Below are positions 1-8,935 of a stretch of DNA of 64,000 nucleotides, piece by piece. The position numbers were made by a program, and so were the translations under genes. The notes under the pieces were generated by a model. The model saw nothing but the letters and a program-made list of their open reading frames with translations. It did not search any database and was not told the origin of the DNA. The stretch covers positions 1 to 64,000 of the forward strand of contig JAEWLC010000043.1 in the NCBI GenBank assembly GCA_023393475.1, read 5' to 3'. Numbering within the stretch: position 1 is the stretch's first letter; each line of letters begins with the position of its first letter. This DNA is from Pseudomonadota bacterium (GTDB lineage Bacteria > Pseudomonadota > Alphaproteobacteria > Rhizobiales > Devosiaceae).

Positions 1-345
1 GCGAACCGGATCATGCCGCGCGTGCTTTGGGCCTGGACCAGCCCGACGGCCGACCCACCCAACCTCCACCGCACCAACCACTCGTCATGATCTCGCTTCG
101 GTGCAGCGGACGAGGGGGAGAATCGCATGGGTCTGGGGTGAGGGGGATTAGTTTGTTAGGCCGGTGTTTGTGGAGCCACGCGCACTGCGACTGGCGGAAC
201 CTCCAAGTGGATCCCCGCTTGCGCGGGGATGACGCGGTAGGTTGGATCCAGCCTGCGCTGGGATGACGGCTGGTGGGTGTGGAGGAATGGGGGTGTCAAG
301 TCATGCCTGCGGCGCCATGGACAGCCTCAGCCCTTACCCACCGGC
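1..345. other. Intergenic region without a supported gene
   Basis: This stretch lies downstream of the atpF terminator. Short open frames exist but have no recognisable family similarity and run through palindromic repeats. Apart from the two repeat copies listed separately I see no gene, tRNA or promoter that I can support. Confidence 0.6.
208..267. repeat. Two copies of a GATCC-palindrome repeat
   Basis: Copy 1 (208-233) is a hairpin with arms ATCCCCGC and GCGGGGAT followed by GAC. Copy 2 (243-267) is a degraded version with TGGATCCAGCCTGCGCTGGG as its core. The same family recurs as a facing pair at 14472-14551. Such short intergenic palindromes are common in Hyphomicrobiales genomes. The function is unknown; they can fold in RNA, but these copies have no U-run. 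Confidence 0.7.
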
Positions 346-373
346 AAAAGAAAAGGCCCGCTTTCGCGGGCCT
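346..373 (-). terminator. Rho-independent terminator of the atp operon
   Basis: Read on the minus strand, the stem AGGCCCGC / GCGGGCCT with a GAAA-type loop is followed by CTTTTCTTTT. It begins about 25 bases after the atpF stop codon, so it closes the Fo operon. Confidence 0.85.
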
Positions 374-398
374 CAATCTCTAGCGTCGTCGCAGAGCC

Positions 399-902
399 TC
401 AGTTGAGGCGCGCTGCGACGTCCTTGATGGCCTGGTCGACTAGGGCGTTGCCGTTGGAGGCAACCTGCTTTTCGAGCAGGACGCGGGCGGCCTCGACGGC
501 GAGGTCGGCCGAGCGGGCGCGGACTTCGGCGACGGCCTGGGCTTCCGCCTGGGCGATCTTGTCGGTGACCGACTTCTCGCGGCGGGCGACCATGGCTTCG
601 AGCGAAGCCTTGGCGTCGGCGGTGAGGCGGAAGGCCTCTTCGCGGGCGGCGGTGACGATGCCCTCGGCCTCCTTCTCGGCTTCTTCGCGACGGCGCGCGT
701 AGTCGTCGAGCAGGGCCTTGGCTTCAGCGCGCAGCGCCTCGGCTTCGGCGAGATCGGTCTCGATCTTCTTGATCCGGTCATCGAGCGCCTTGGCGATCGC
801 CTTGTGGACGCCGAAATAGACGGCGATGCCGATGAAGATGACGAGCGCGATAGTCGCCCAGATGGTGGCGCCGGTGGTGGCGTCGAACCCGAAGCTCCAC
901 AT
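399..902 (-). CDS. atpF: F0F1 ATP synthase subunit b
   Basis: This is the peripheral stalk subunit of the proton-translocating ATP synthase; it links the membrane a subunit to the F1 head. The 167-residue protein has one N-terminal membrane segment (about residues 12-30) followed by a long, charged, alanine-rich coiled coil, the standard b-subunit layout and length. It is the last gene of the Fo operon, starting 5 bases after the b' gene, and is followed by a strong terminator. F1 genes are not in the window, as expected for Hyphomicrobiales, where Fo and F1 are separate operons. Confidence 0.95.
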   Translation of the reverse strand: MWSFGFDATTGATIWATIALVIFIGIAVYFGVHKAIAKALDDRIKKIETDLAEAEALRAEAKALLDDYARRREEAEKEAEGIVTAAREEAFRLTADAKASLEAMVARREKSVTDKIAQAEAQAVAEVRARSADLAVEAARVLLEKQVASNGNALVDQAIKDVAARLN

Positions 903-907
903 GGGCC

Positions 908-1573
908 TTACTCCTTCGAAACCGCGGCAACCGCGGCTTTGGCTTCAGCAGCGGTAGCGCTGCCGGAAATCTTGGCGACGAGTGCCTGTGCCGTTTCGGC
1001 GGCAATGGTGCCGACATTGGCCAGCGCCGCCGTCTTGTCGGCGAGGATGCGGGCCTCGGCCTCGGACACGCGCTTGCTCAGCTGGGCCTCGACGTCGGCA
1101 CGGCGGCCTTCGATGTCCGCCTTGATGCCGGCGCGGGTTTCCTCGGCAATGGCATGGGCGTTCTTGCGCGCTTCGGCCAGGGCCGATTCATAGGCTGCAG
1201 CCGCCTTCTCGGTCTCCTGGCGGAGCCGTTCGGCTTCCTTCAGGTCGCCTTCGATGCGGGTGCGGCGCGTCTCGATGATCGAGCCGATGCGGGGCAGGGC
1301 CACGCGGCTCATCAGCAGGTAGAGGGCACCAAAGGTGATCGCCAGCCACAACAGCTGGCCACCGAAGCCGGCCGGATCGAAGGGCGGAAACACCTCCGAA
1401 TGGGCCTCGGTCGAAGCGTGCGTCTCGCCCGTCGCGCCATGCGCGTCGGCCGGTGCGGCATGCTCGCCTTCGGCAGCATGCTCCTCGGCAGGCGCTACGA
1501 CCTCGCCTTGCTGGAGCGCGTCGCCGCTTTCGGCCTGCGCCACGATAATGATGTCTTGGGTCAAACCCGCCAT
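908..1573 (-). CDS. atpF': F0F1 ATP synthase subunit b'
   Basis: This is the second, diverged peripheral stalk subunit found in alphaproteobacteria and photosynthetic bacteria, thought to pair with b. The 221-residue protein has an N-terminal alanine/glutamate/histidine-rich extension (about residues 20-60), then a membrane segment around residues 70-90 (FGGQLLWLAITFGALYLLMS) and a long amphipathic coiled coil. The extension makes it longer than many b' proteins (about 160-200 residues) but is common in Hyphomicrobiales. It lies between atpE and atpF in the same operon. Confidence 0.93.
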   Translation of the reverse strand: MAGLTQDIIIVAQAESGDALQQGEVVAPAEEHAAEGEHAAPADAHGATGETHASTEAHSEVFPPFDPAGFGGQLLWLAITFGALYLLMSRVALPRIGSIIETRRTRIEGDLKEAERLRQETEKAAAAYESALAEARKNAHAIAEETRAGIKADIEGRRADVEAQLSKRVSEAEARILADKTAALANVGTIAAETAQALVAKISGSATAAEAKAAVAAVSKE

Positions 1574-1656
1574 CTCGAAACCCTTTGCGGCCGGAAAAGC
1601 CCCGGATCGAAACCCGGAGCTGAAATTCTGGTCGGCTTACGCCGCCTGTCGCGAAA

Positions 1657-1884
1657 TCAGACTGCGAACAGCAGCAGCAGGGCGATCAGGAACGAGAAAA
1701 TGCCGAGGGCTTCGGTCACGGCGAAGCCGAAAATCAGGTTACCGAACTGGCCCTGAGCGGCAGCCGGGTTGCGCAGTGCGCCCGACAGAAAGCTCCCGAA
1801 AATGTTGCCCACGCCGATGGCGGCGCCGGCCATACCAACCGCCGCGATACCCGCGCCGATAAACTTTGCTGCTTCAGCTTCCAT
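1657..1884 (-). CDS. atpE: F0F1 ATP synthase subunit c
   Basis: This is the proteolipid subunit of the c-ring rotor that carries protons through the membrane. At 75 residues it has the expected size: two hydrophobic helices joined by the polar loop with RNPAAAQGQ. The proton-binding carboxylate is the glutamate in FAVTEALGIF of helix 2. It is placed between atpB and the b' gene, so the operon order is a-c-b'-b. Its small size and high hydrophobicity are diagnostic. Confidence 0.96.
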   Translation of the reverse strand: MEAEAAKFIGAGIAAVGMAGAAIGVGNIFGSFLSGALRNPAAAQGQFGNLIFGFAVTEALGIFSFLIALLLLFAV

Positions 1885-1952
1885 TTGTAGTCTGCTCCAT
1901 TTTGCGACCGATTGACGACGCTTGCCGTCGTCTCACTGTGAACCGGCCTAGA

Positions 1953-2708
1953 TCAATGCGACGGATGGATCGCATCGTTGATGTACATCGAGGTCAGCAC
2001 CGCAAAGACGTAGGCCTGCAGGGCCGCCACGAGGAATTCGAGCGCCGTGATCGCCACGGTCATCACCAGCGGCAGCAGCGCGCCGAGCCAGCCGAGGAAA
2101 CCAAGGCCGCCCAGAGTGACGATGAAGCCCGCGAACACCTTGAGGGTGATGTGGCCGGCGAGGATGTTGGCGAAGAGACGAACACTGAGCGAGATCGGGC
2201 GCGAGAGGAAGGAAACAACCTCGATCGGCACGACGATGGGGAGCACGTAGGCGGGAACGCCCGACGGCACGAACAGCTTGAGGAACTTGAAGCCGTTCTT
2301 CCAGAACCCGTAGACGATGACCACGGCGAACACCAGCATCGCCAGCGCGAAGGTGATGATGATGTGGCTGGTGACGGTGAAGAAGAACGGGATCATGCCG
2401 AACATGTTGGCGACGAGCACGAACATGAAAAGCGAGAACACGAACGGGAAGAACTTCATGCCGGCCTTGCCGGCCGAGTCCGATACCATTTTGGCGACGA
2501 ACTCGTAGAGCATCTCGGACACGAGCTGCACCCGGTTCGGGACGAGGCTGCGCTTCTGCGTCGAGAGGATCAGGTAGAGGGCGATCACGCCAACCGTCAG
2601 CACCATGAACAGGGCCGAGTTGGTGAGAGAGAGCCCGCCTTCGCCGGTAGAGACGATATCGGTCAGCAAGAACTGGTGGATCGGGTCGACTTTATTCGGA
2701 TCGGCCAA
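1953..2708 (-). CDS. atpB: F0F1 ATP synthase subunit a
   Basis: This is the membrane stator subunit that forms the proton half-channels next to the c-ring. The 251-residue protein has five to six hydrophobic segments and the essential arginine in LSVRLFANILAGH of the penultimate helix region. The start appears to be TTG at 2708: the bases AAAGGAACAGCAG lie directly before it, giving a Shine-Dalgarno core about 6 bases away, and the first residues ADPNKVDPIHQF match family N-termini. The gene follows atpI by 26 bases. Confidence 0.95.
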   Translation of the reverse strand: MADPNKVDPIHQFLLTDIVSTGEGGLSLTNSALFMVLTVGVIALYLILSTQKRSLVPNRVQLVSEMLYEFVAKMVSDSAGKAGMKFFPFVFSLFMFVLVANMFGMIPFFFTVTSHIIITFALAMLVFAVVIVYGFWKNGFKFLKLFVPSGVPAYVLPIVVPIEVVSFLSRPISLSVRLFANILAGHITLKVFAGFIVTLGGLGFLGWLGALLPLVMTVAITALEFLVAALQAYVFAVLTSMYINDAIHPSH

Positions 2709-2734
2709 CTGCTGTTCCTTTTAGGCTAGCGCCT

Positions 2735-3124
2735 TCACTCGTCTTCTTCTTCGTCCGGCGCGCGCATCGCGGCCGTGGGCGGCGGGGCCGCCCGATTCAT
2801 ATCCGCCGCCGAGCGCACCACGTTGAGCACGCCTGCCGCGAAACCGACCAGCACCATCACCAGCAAGAGCCAGGGGGTGGTCTTCAGCCACAAATCGAGC
2901 AGGTATCCGATACCCGCGCCGACCAGGATGGCCGCAATGAACTCCGATCCAAGCCGCAAGCCACGGCTCATTCCGGACATGTTCCGGTTGGCCGCGGCAA
3001 TTTCCGCGTCGCCCGGTACATCCGCCTCGCGCTGCGCCCGCTTGATGCGATCGGCGAGATCGGTGGTGAGTGGCCCCGGTTTTCCATCACTGGAAGGGCG
3101 CTTGGTGCCGCGTGATTCAGTCAT
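2735..3124 (-). CDS. atpI: ATP synthase protein I (AtpI/AtpZ-like)
   Basis: This is the first gene of the Fo operon. AtpI-type proteins help assemble the c-ring or accompany it with Mg transport; they are not part of the finished enzyme. The 129-residue protein has a polar N-terminal half and two hydrophobic helices (about 60-80 and 83-103: EFIAAILVGAGIGYLLDLWL, then TPWLLLVMVLVGFAAGVLNV), followed by an acidic tail (DEEEDE). This fits the alphaproteobacterial AtpI family. A near-consensus promoter lies about 55 bases upstream. Confidence 0.88.
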   Translation of the reverse strand: MTESRGTKRPSSDGKPGPLTTDLADRIKRAQREADVPGDAEIAAANRNMSGMSRGLRLGSEFIAAILVGAGIGYLLDLWLKTTPWLLLVMVLVGFAAGVLNVVRSAADMNRAAPPPTAAMRAPDEEEDE

Positions 3125-3184
3125 CCCGCTCTCCCCTGCGCCGCCGAACCTTAACAGGAACTGGAGCCCCTCGAAGTCGCGGGC

Positions 3185-3213
3185 AACATAGTGGCGGCCC
3201 CAAGTGGTGTCAA
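3185..3213 (-). promoter_or_regulatory. Sigma-70-type promoter of the atp Fo operon
   Basis: On the minus strand TTGACA (3213-3208) is followed by 17 bases and TATGTT (3190-3185). The predicted start of transcription is near 3178, about 50 bases before the atpI start codon. This is the best consensus-like promoter in the window and fits a highly expressed operon. Confidence 0.75.
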
Positions 3214-3327
3214 GGCTGCCGACTTATACCTAAGTATTTGAAATAGCACGTAGTTTTAGGTGCATGAACAGGTGTGACATTGAGTCATGCGACTCCGGCC
3301 GCCGCGATTGGGGCGAGGATAGGGCGG

Positions 3328-6300
3328 CTAGACCGCCTGCCGCACCACCTCCTGCGCGCCGGAGAGGTCGACCGACACCAACTGGCTGACCCCGCGCTCC
3401 GCCATGGTGACGCCGAACAGCCTGTCGACTCGCGCCATGGTGATGGGATTGTGCGTGATGACGAGGAAGCGCGTTTCCGTGCGCTGGCGCATCGTATCGA
3501 GCAGGTTGCAGAAGCGCTCGACATTGGCGTCGTCGAGCGGGGCATCGACCTCGTCGAGCACGCAGATCGGGGCCGGATTGGTGAGGAACACCGCAAAGAT
3601 CAGCGACATGGCGGTAAGCGCCTGCTCGCCGCCCGACAGCAGTGTCATCGTCGAAGGCTTCTTGCCCGGCGGGCGGGCGATGATCTCGAGCCCGGCCTCG
3701 AGCGGATCGTCGCTCTCGACGAACTGCAGTTCCGCCGTGCCGCCGCCGAACAGCGAGGTGAAGAGCTGCTGGAAGTGGGCGTTGACCTTCTCGAATGCCT
3801 CGTTGAGCCGCTGCCGGCCCTCGCGGTTGAGGCTCTGGATGCCGGCGCGAAGCTTGGCGATGGCGGCGATCAGGTCGTCGCGATCGGTGACCATGGTGTC
3901 GAGCTTTTCGCGGACTTCCTCGGCTTCCTTCTCGGCGCCGAGGTTGACCCCGCCCAGCCGCTCGCGCTCGGACTTCAGCCGGTCGACCTGCGCCGCAACC
4001 TGCGCTTCCTGCGGCAGCGCATGCTCGGGCCGGATGCCGGCGAGCTCGGCGGTACGCGACGCCTCGATGTTGAGCGTCTCGTGGACCTGCCGCTCGATCT
4101 GGTGGCGCTGCGCGATGAGGCCGGTGATGCGTTCCTCGACTCGGGCCAGCTCGGCGCGGAAGCCTGAGAGCGCGTCATGGGCGAGGCGCTGGGCCTTGTC
4201 GGCGTCGCGATAGCGATTCTCCCCGACGGTGAGGGCATCGGTGGTCGACTTGTGCGCCTCGCGGGCAGCCCCGATCTGGCGGTCGAGCTCGAAGCGGCGT
4301 TCGGCGAAATCCTCGGGCGAAGCCTGCAGCGCCGCGATCTGGTCGCGGACTTCGCCGGTGCGGCTGTCGAGCGTCGCGAGCTGTGCGGCGGCGCTGTCGC
4401 GGCGGCGGGTCCAGGCGGCGACGTCGCTGGCGATCTGGCCGAGGCGCGAGGCGCGCATACGGGCGGCCGTCTCGAAGCCGCCGAGTTTTACGCGTGCGTC
4501 GTCGGCCTTGGTGCGGAATTCGGTGAGTTCCGCCTGGCGGGTGGAATAGAGGGTCGCGGCTTCGGTTTCGTCGCCGGCTTCGGCGACGAGCCGTTCCGCC
4601 TCGGTGACGGCAGCCGCCGCTTCGGCGCGGCCGGCTTCGAGGCGGCTGCGGGTTTCCTCGAGCGCGGTCTGGCGCGCGGTGAGATCGCCGATGGCGCGCT
4701 GCGCCTTGTCGAGCTCGGCCTGCGCCGTGGCGATGTCACGCTGCGCGATGCGCCACGCCTCGCGCTTGCTGCGCTCATCCGCGCGGGCCGTGTTCAGCGC
4801 TTCGGTGAGGGCGGTGGCATCGGCGCGGCGGCTGTTGCGATTGGCGCGCGCCTCGGTGATCTCGGCTTCGAGTTCGGCGAGGCGGTTGCGCTGCGCCAGC
4901 TTCTCGGCGGCGGCAGTCGGCGCATCGGCAGCGGCAACGAGCCCGTCCCAGCGCCACAGCGCGCCGTCGCGGGTGACGAGCCGCTGGCCGGCGCGAAGCT
5001 GCGATGCGAGGCGCGGGCCGTCGGCGCCATCAACGATGCCGACCTGCGCGAGGCGGCGAGCGAGCAGCGGACTGCCCGAAACGAACTGCGACAGCGGTGC
5101 TGCGCCGGCCGGCAGGGCAGGGTCGTCGCCGGCCGAAGCGCCGGCCCAGTGCAGCGGTGCCCGGGAATCGGACGAGGCGTCGAGATCATCGCCGAGCGCG
5201 GCGCCGAGTGCGGTTTCGTAACCGGGCGCGACTTTCAACTGGTCGACGATCGCCGGCCACTTGCTCGTGCCGCTGTTGAGGATGCGGGTCAGCGTCTGCG
5301 CTTCGGCCTCGAGCCGGTTCAGCGCCGCTTCGATCTGCTGCAGGTCGGGCCGGATCGCATCGGCAGCGGCCTGCGCTGCGCTGGCGGCGGCCTCGGCGCT
5401 TACCGCGTCCGCTTCGGCGGAACTGGCACGGGCCTGCGACTGCTCGAGTGCCTCGCGCTTCGCGGCAAGGGTGGCGTCGGAGGCGAGCGTGCGGGCCAGG
5501 TGCTCGGCTTCGCGCACGACATCGGCAACCTGCGTTTCGAGCCGCTGGGCACGGGCGCGGGCGTCGGCGACGCTGCGCTCGGCGGCGGCCCGACGGGCCC
5601 GGAGCTGCGCCAGCGCTTCGGCGGCGGCGCGAGAATCCGCTTCGGCTTTCGCCACCTCGGCTTGCAGCGCCTCGGCAGCGGCGCGGGCGGCCTCTAGTGC
5701 CTGCTGCTCTCCGGCGACCTCCGCTTCGAGGAGCGCGCGTTCCTCGGCGGCTGCCTTCAGCGCTTCGTCGCTTTCGACGACGAGGGCGCGTTCGCGCACG
5801 GCGTCCTGCTCGATCTGGCGGACGCGATCGTTGAGTTCGGTGAGGCGGGCGGTGGCGCGCTTCGCTTCGTTGTCGAGCTGCTCGCCCAGGATGGTCAGCC
5901 GCTGCAACGCGGCACCGGCCGCCGCTTCTGCTTCGCGCAAGGGAGCCAGCGCCTTGTCGGCGAGGAACACGACCTTCTGCGCCTCGAGCTCGACATGCTG
6001 GGCGTCGGCAAGGTCGCGCACCAGCTTCGCCTGCGCCGCCTCGGCATCCTTCTCGTTGAAGCGCGCTCCGATCCAGCGGATGTGGAACAGCGTCGCCTCG
6101 GCCTTGCGGATATCCCCGCTGAGCGAGCGGTAACGCACGGCGAGGCGAGCCTGGCGGCGCAGCGTTTCGAGCTGCTGCTCGACCTGGGCGATGATGTCGT
6201 CGACGCGTTCGAGATTCTGCTCGGCGGCCCTGAGGCGCAGCTCCGCCTCGTGGCGGCGCGAATGGAGGCCGGAAATGCCGGCTGCCTCTTCGAGCAGGGC

Positions 6301-6783
6301 CCGGCGCTGCTGCGGCTTCGCCGCGATCAGCTCGCCGATCTGGCCCTGGCGGACGAGGGCAGGGGAGTGTGCGCCGGTCGAGGCATCGGCGAAGAGAAGC
6401 TGCACGTCACGCGCGCGAACTTCCTTGCCGTTGACGCGATAGACCGAGCCTTCCTCGCGCTCGATGCGGCGGGTGACTTCGAGCACATCGGCATTGTTGA
6501 GCGGCGCCGGCGCGGTGCGGTCGGAATTGTCGAGGACGAGGGTCACCTCGGCCGTGTTGCGGCCGGGCCGGCTGCCCGAGCCGGCAAAGATCACGTCATC
6601 CATGCCCGAGGCGCGCATGGCCTTGTACGAGCTTTCGCCCATCACCCAGCGCAGAGCTTCGACGAGATTGGATTTGCCGCAGCCGTTCGGCCCGACAACG
6701 CCGGAAAGACCGGGCTCCAGGTGGAGCTCGGTCGGATCGCAGAATGACTTGAAACCGGTAAGCTTGAGGCGCGTGAACTTCAT
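3328..6783 (-). CDS. smc: Chromosome segregation protein SMC
   Basis: SMC is the ATPase of the bacterial condensin complex (with ScpA and ScpB) that compacts and segregates the chromosome. The 1151-residue protein has the Walker A motif GPNGCGKSN at residues 31-39, two very long alanine/glutamate-rich coiled coils, a central hinge (about residues 500-640) and the C-terminal ABC signature LLSGGEQ from residue 1048, followed by Walker B CVLDE. Length and layout match the family. It starts 24 bases after the dsbA-like gene and is probably co-transcribed with it; this dsbA-smc pairing is common in the order. Confidence 0.97.
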   Translation of the reverse strand: MKFTRLKLTGFKSFCDPTELHLEPGLSGVVGPNGCGKSNLVEALRWVMGESSYKAMRASGMDDVIFAGSGSRPGRNTAEVTLVLDNSDRTAPAPLNNADVLEVTRRIEREEGSVYRVNGKEVRARDVQLLFADASTGAHSPALVRQGQIGELIAAKPQQRRALLEEAAGISGLHSRRHEAELRLRAAEQNLERVDDIIAQVEQQLETLRRQARLAVRYRSLSGDIRKAEATLFHIRWIGARFNEKDAEAAQAKLVRDLADAQHVELEAQKVVFLADKALAPLREAEAAAGAALQRLTILGEQLDNEAKRATARLTELNDRVRQIEQDAVRERALVVESDEALKAAAEERALLEAEVAGEQQALEAARAAAEALQAEVAKAEADSRAAAEALAQLRARRAAAERSVADARARAQRLETQVADVVREAEHLARTLASDATLAAKREALEQSQARASSAEADAVSAEAAASAAQAAADAIRPDLQQIEAALNRLEAEAQTLTRILNSGTSKWPAIVDQLKVAPGYETALGAALGDDLDASSDSRAPLHWAGASAGDDPALPAGAAPLSQFVSGSPLLARRLAQVGIVDGADGPRLASQLRAGQRLVTRDGALWRWDGLVAAADAPTAAAEKLAQRNRLAELEAEITEARANRNSRRADATALTEALNTARADERSKREAWRIAQRDIATAQAELDKAQRAIGDLTARQTALEETRSRLEAGRAEAAAAVTEAERLVAEAGDETEAATLYSTRQAELTEFRTKADDARVKLGGFETAARMRASRLGQIASDVAAWTRRRDSAAAQLATLDSRTGEVRDQIAALQASPEDFAERRFELDRQIGAAREAHKSTTDALTVGENRYRDADKAQRLAHDALSGFRAELARVEERITGLIAQRHQIERQVHETLNIEASRTAELAGIRPEHALPQEAQVAAQVDRLKSERERLGGVNLGAEKEAEEVREKLDTMVTDRDDLIAAIAKLRAGIQSLNREGRQRLNEAFEKVNAHFQQLFTSLFGGGTAELQFVESDDPLEAGLEIIARPPGKKPSTMTLLSGGEQALTAMSLIFAVFLTNPAPICVLDEVDAPLDDANVERFCNLLDTMRQRTETRFLVITHNPITMARVDRLFGVTMAERGVSQLVSVDLSGAQEVVRQAV

Positions 6784-6807
6784 CGCGCGCCCCTAGGGGC
6801 ACGACGG

Positions 6808-7467
6808 TTAGGCAAGCAGCGGATCGATTGCGGCCTTGAGCTCCTCAACCGAGTAGCCCCCGTTATGCTTGTTGCCGTTGATGTAGAAGGTCGGCGTGCC
6901 TTCAAGCTTGAACTCGTCGAGCGCCTGCTTCTGCACCGCTTCGAGTCCGGCATAGAGGTCCTGATTCTTCAAGGCAGCGTCGTAGCTTTCCTTGGTGAAA
7001 CCAAGCTGCTGGGCAATTGCAAAGATCGCGTCGTTCGGCGTGTTCGACGCCGCCCAGGTCTGCTGCGTCTTGAAGAAGGTGTCGACCACCTCGTGGTACT
7101 TCTCCGGGCCGGCGGCCTCGGCGAGCATGAACACCACGGCATCGAGCACGTTGCGGATGAACGGGCGGCCGATGAACTGGATCTTGTTGGTGTCGATGTA
7201 GTCGGCCTTGATCTGCGGATAGAAGTTCAGGGCGAACTCGGCGCAGTGCGGGCAGGTCGGCGACAGGTACTCGATCACCGTGACCTTGGCCTCGGGATTG
7301 CCGACCGGATGGTCCTTGTAGCCGCCGGCTGGAGCCATCAGCTTGGCAGCATCGAACTGCTGCGCAACAGCACCGGTGGCGCCGAACAGCAGCGACAGGC
7401 TGCTGCCCGTAGCGGCGGCGGCCATGGCGGCACCCGAGCCGATGAGAAGATTGCGACGGTTGGCCAC
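6808..7467 (-). CDS. DsbA family thiol oxidoreductase (thioredoxin fold)
   Basis: This is a periplasmic disulfide oxidoreductase of the DsbA/DsbG-like thioredoxin-fold family. The 219-residue protein starts with a basic N-terminus VANRRNLL and a long alanine-rich signal sequence that ends near GAVAQQ; the catalytic CPHC is at residues 72-75, and the cis-Pro region is in LEGTPTFYING. I chose the GTG at 7467 because GGAG lies 8 bases upstream; an ATG 15 codons further up gives a longer frame without this support. It is followed by smc on the same strand. Substrates cannot be read from the sequence. Confidence 0.88.
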   Translation of the reverse strand: MANRRNLLIGSGAAMAAAATGSSLSLLFGATGAVAQQFDAAKLMAPAGGYKDHPVGNPEAKVTVIEYLSPTCPHCAEFALNFYPQIKADYIDTNKIQFIGRPFIRNVLDAVVFMLAEAAGPEKYHEVVDTFFKTQQTWAASNTPNDAIFAIAQQLGFTKESYDAALKNQDLYAGLEAVQKQALDEFKLEGTPTFYINGNKHNGGYSVEELKAAIDPLLA

Positions 7468-7784
7468 GAGTTTGTCTCCGTTTTTTGGTTGCAGCCCGTA
7501 TATCGCGCGCACCTTACGCGGAGCAAGTTCAACCCGCGATGAACGGTTTCACCCGTCGATGAACAGTTGGTGAGGGGCGGGCGCCGGCTTGCGGCAGAAG
7601 CGGTCCCCACGCCCCACATGCAAGTTCAAAGCATGAAATGGGACCTAGACAGCGGAGCATCGACCGATTGGTTCTGTCGACATGTGCTTCTTGCCAGGCT
7701 CTGAAGCTCCGACGCGCTCACTTCAGCAAGGAGTTACCCACCGATAGTATCCGCACTTTGCCGTCCAGCGGCCGATCCTGCCGT
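7468..7784. other. Intergenic region with dsbA-smc control signals
   Basis: The region separates dsbA (minus) from the end of the AraC gene (minus). It holds the tandem palindrome at 7527-7564 and a possible minus-strand -10 TATACG at 7502-7497 with TTGCTC 18 bases further upstream. I see no gene here. Confidence 0.5.
7527..7564 (-). promoter_or_regulatory. Tandem palindromes upstream of dsbA-smc
   Basis: Two imperfect palindromes lie 20 bases apart, about two helical turns: 7527-7544 with arms GTTCA / TGAAC around 8 bases, and 7547-7564 with arms TTTCA / TGAAC around 8 bases. They are about 60-100 bases upstream of the dsbA start, overlapping the likely -35 region. This looks like a dimer-pair operator. 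The binding protein is unknown. Confidence 0.45.
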
Positions 7785-8684
7785 TTACCTGCCGACGGTG
7801 ACGGGACGCGAGCGCTGCAACTCGCGATAGGCCTTGGGGCTGGCGCCAGTCGCCTTGCGGAACGCGCGGCAGAAGCTGGCCTGCGAGCCGAAGCCGGTCT
7901 CCAGCGCCACTTCGATCAGCGATGCCTTGCCGCTGACGATCATTTCCTGGGCGAGCTCGATGCGGCGCTCGGTCAGGTACTGGTGCGGCGCAAGGCCGGT
8001 GGTCTGCCGGAACAGGCGGGCGAAATGGAACGGGCTCAGGCACGCCTCGCCCGCGAGATCCTCGAGCGAAATGCTCTCGCCCAGCCGTGTCTCGATATAG
8101 TTGAGCACACGGCGCAGCCGCCTTGGCTCAAGCGATGGCTGCCGCCCGGTCGGACGCCAGTTGCCGGCATTGTGGTTGCCGACGAGGTGCGCACAAAGGG
8201 CTGCCTGCATGCCATCGGCAAACAGGCGGTCGATCGGTTGCCCCGGCCGCTCGAGCAGCGCGCTGATGGCCTGGCTGAGCTGCGCCAGCGTGGGGTCGGC
8301 GAAGCCGCCCTCGTAGATCAGGTCGCCCTTTTCCGGGGCGACGTCGTATTCGGCCAGTGCGCTGTGCTCCAGCAGCTGGGCCGGCAGGTAGACCATCACG
8401 CATTCGGTGGAGCCGTCGAGTTCGAGGAATGTCTCCTCGGTGCCGGCTGGGACCAGCCAGTTCGTCCCCGGGAGCGCCAGGCGCTCGCGCATGGGGCCGT
8501 CGGCCCGGTAGCGGACCATGGCCTTTCCGGACGTGACATGGAGAAACTCGGTGCAGCCGGCATGCACGCCGTTATGCAGCCCGGTCGGGAGCCGCCGGCG
8601 CTCGATGCGCATCGAGTTCCACTCCCGTGGTGCGGTCAGCAGCGAGCTCGAACTATACTTGTCATCCCCATGGGTCGTTAGCAT
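7785..8684 (-). CDS. AraC family transcriptional regulator
   Basis: The 299-residue protein has an N-terminal cupin-like sensing part (about 1-190) and the two helix-turn-helix motifs of the AraC/XylS family at the C-terminus (from about residue 200: SLEDLAGEACLSPFHFARLF, then EVALETGFGSQASFCRAFRK). The start ATG at 8684 is preceded by AGGA five bases away; a slightly longer frame begins 30 bases upstream without such a site. It is transcribed away from the 2TM gene. The ligand is not predictable. Possible targets are the neighbouring 2TM gene or its own promoter; this is inference. Confidence 0.88.
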   Translation of the reverse strand: MLTTHGDDKYSSSSLLTAPREWNSMRIERRRLPTGLHNGVHAGCTEFLHVTSGKAMVRYRADGPMRERLALPGTNWLVPAGTEETFLELDGSTECVMVYLPAQLLEHSALAEYDVAPEKGDLIYEGGFADPTLAQLSQAISALLERPGQPIDRLFADGMQAALCAHLVGNHNAGNWRPTGRQPSLEPRRLRRVLNYIETRLGESISLEDLAGEACLSPFHFARLFRQTTGLAPHQYLTERRIELAQEMIVSGKASLIEVALETGFGSQASFCRAFRKATGASPKAYRELQRSRPVTVGR

Positions 8685-8935
8685 ACGCTTCCTACCATAT
8701 TGGGCCGCAATCATGCGGCGGGGAGTAATTGTCAGTAATTCTGACCCCAGGCCAAGTCAAGCTTTGCCGCGGTTTGCTGCGCGGCGAAGTCAGCCCTCCA
8801 GATCACGGAAGCAACCGGCCGACGGCGCCGTGGCGCGCAATTCAGCAATATCGGTTCGCTTGCCAGCAAGCGTCGCAAAGCACTGGGGCGCCTGACGATC
8901 TATCGATTCTGCATCAGATGAGCCCGGAGGTCGCC

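Noticed and set aside
27..266. Short open frame at the left edge
   Set aside because: It runs through two palindromic repeat copies, has no ribosome site and no family similarity.
4177..5697. Long plus-strand open frame opposite smc
   Set aside because: It is the antisense shadow of a GC-rich coiled-coil gene and has no family features; the minus-strand SMC protein explains the region fully.
8685..8935. N-terminal extension of the 2TM protein from 8729
   Set aside because: The extension is not hydrophobic or conserved-looking, and a good GGAGG lies directly before the ATG at 8936.
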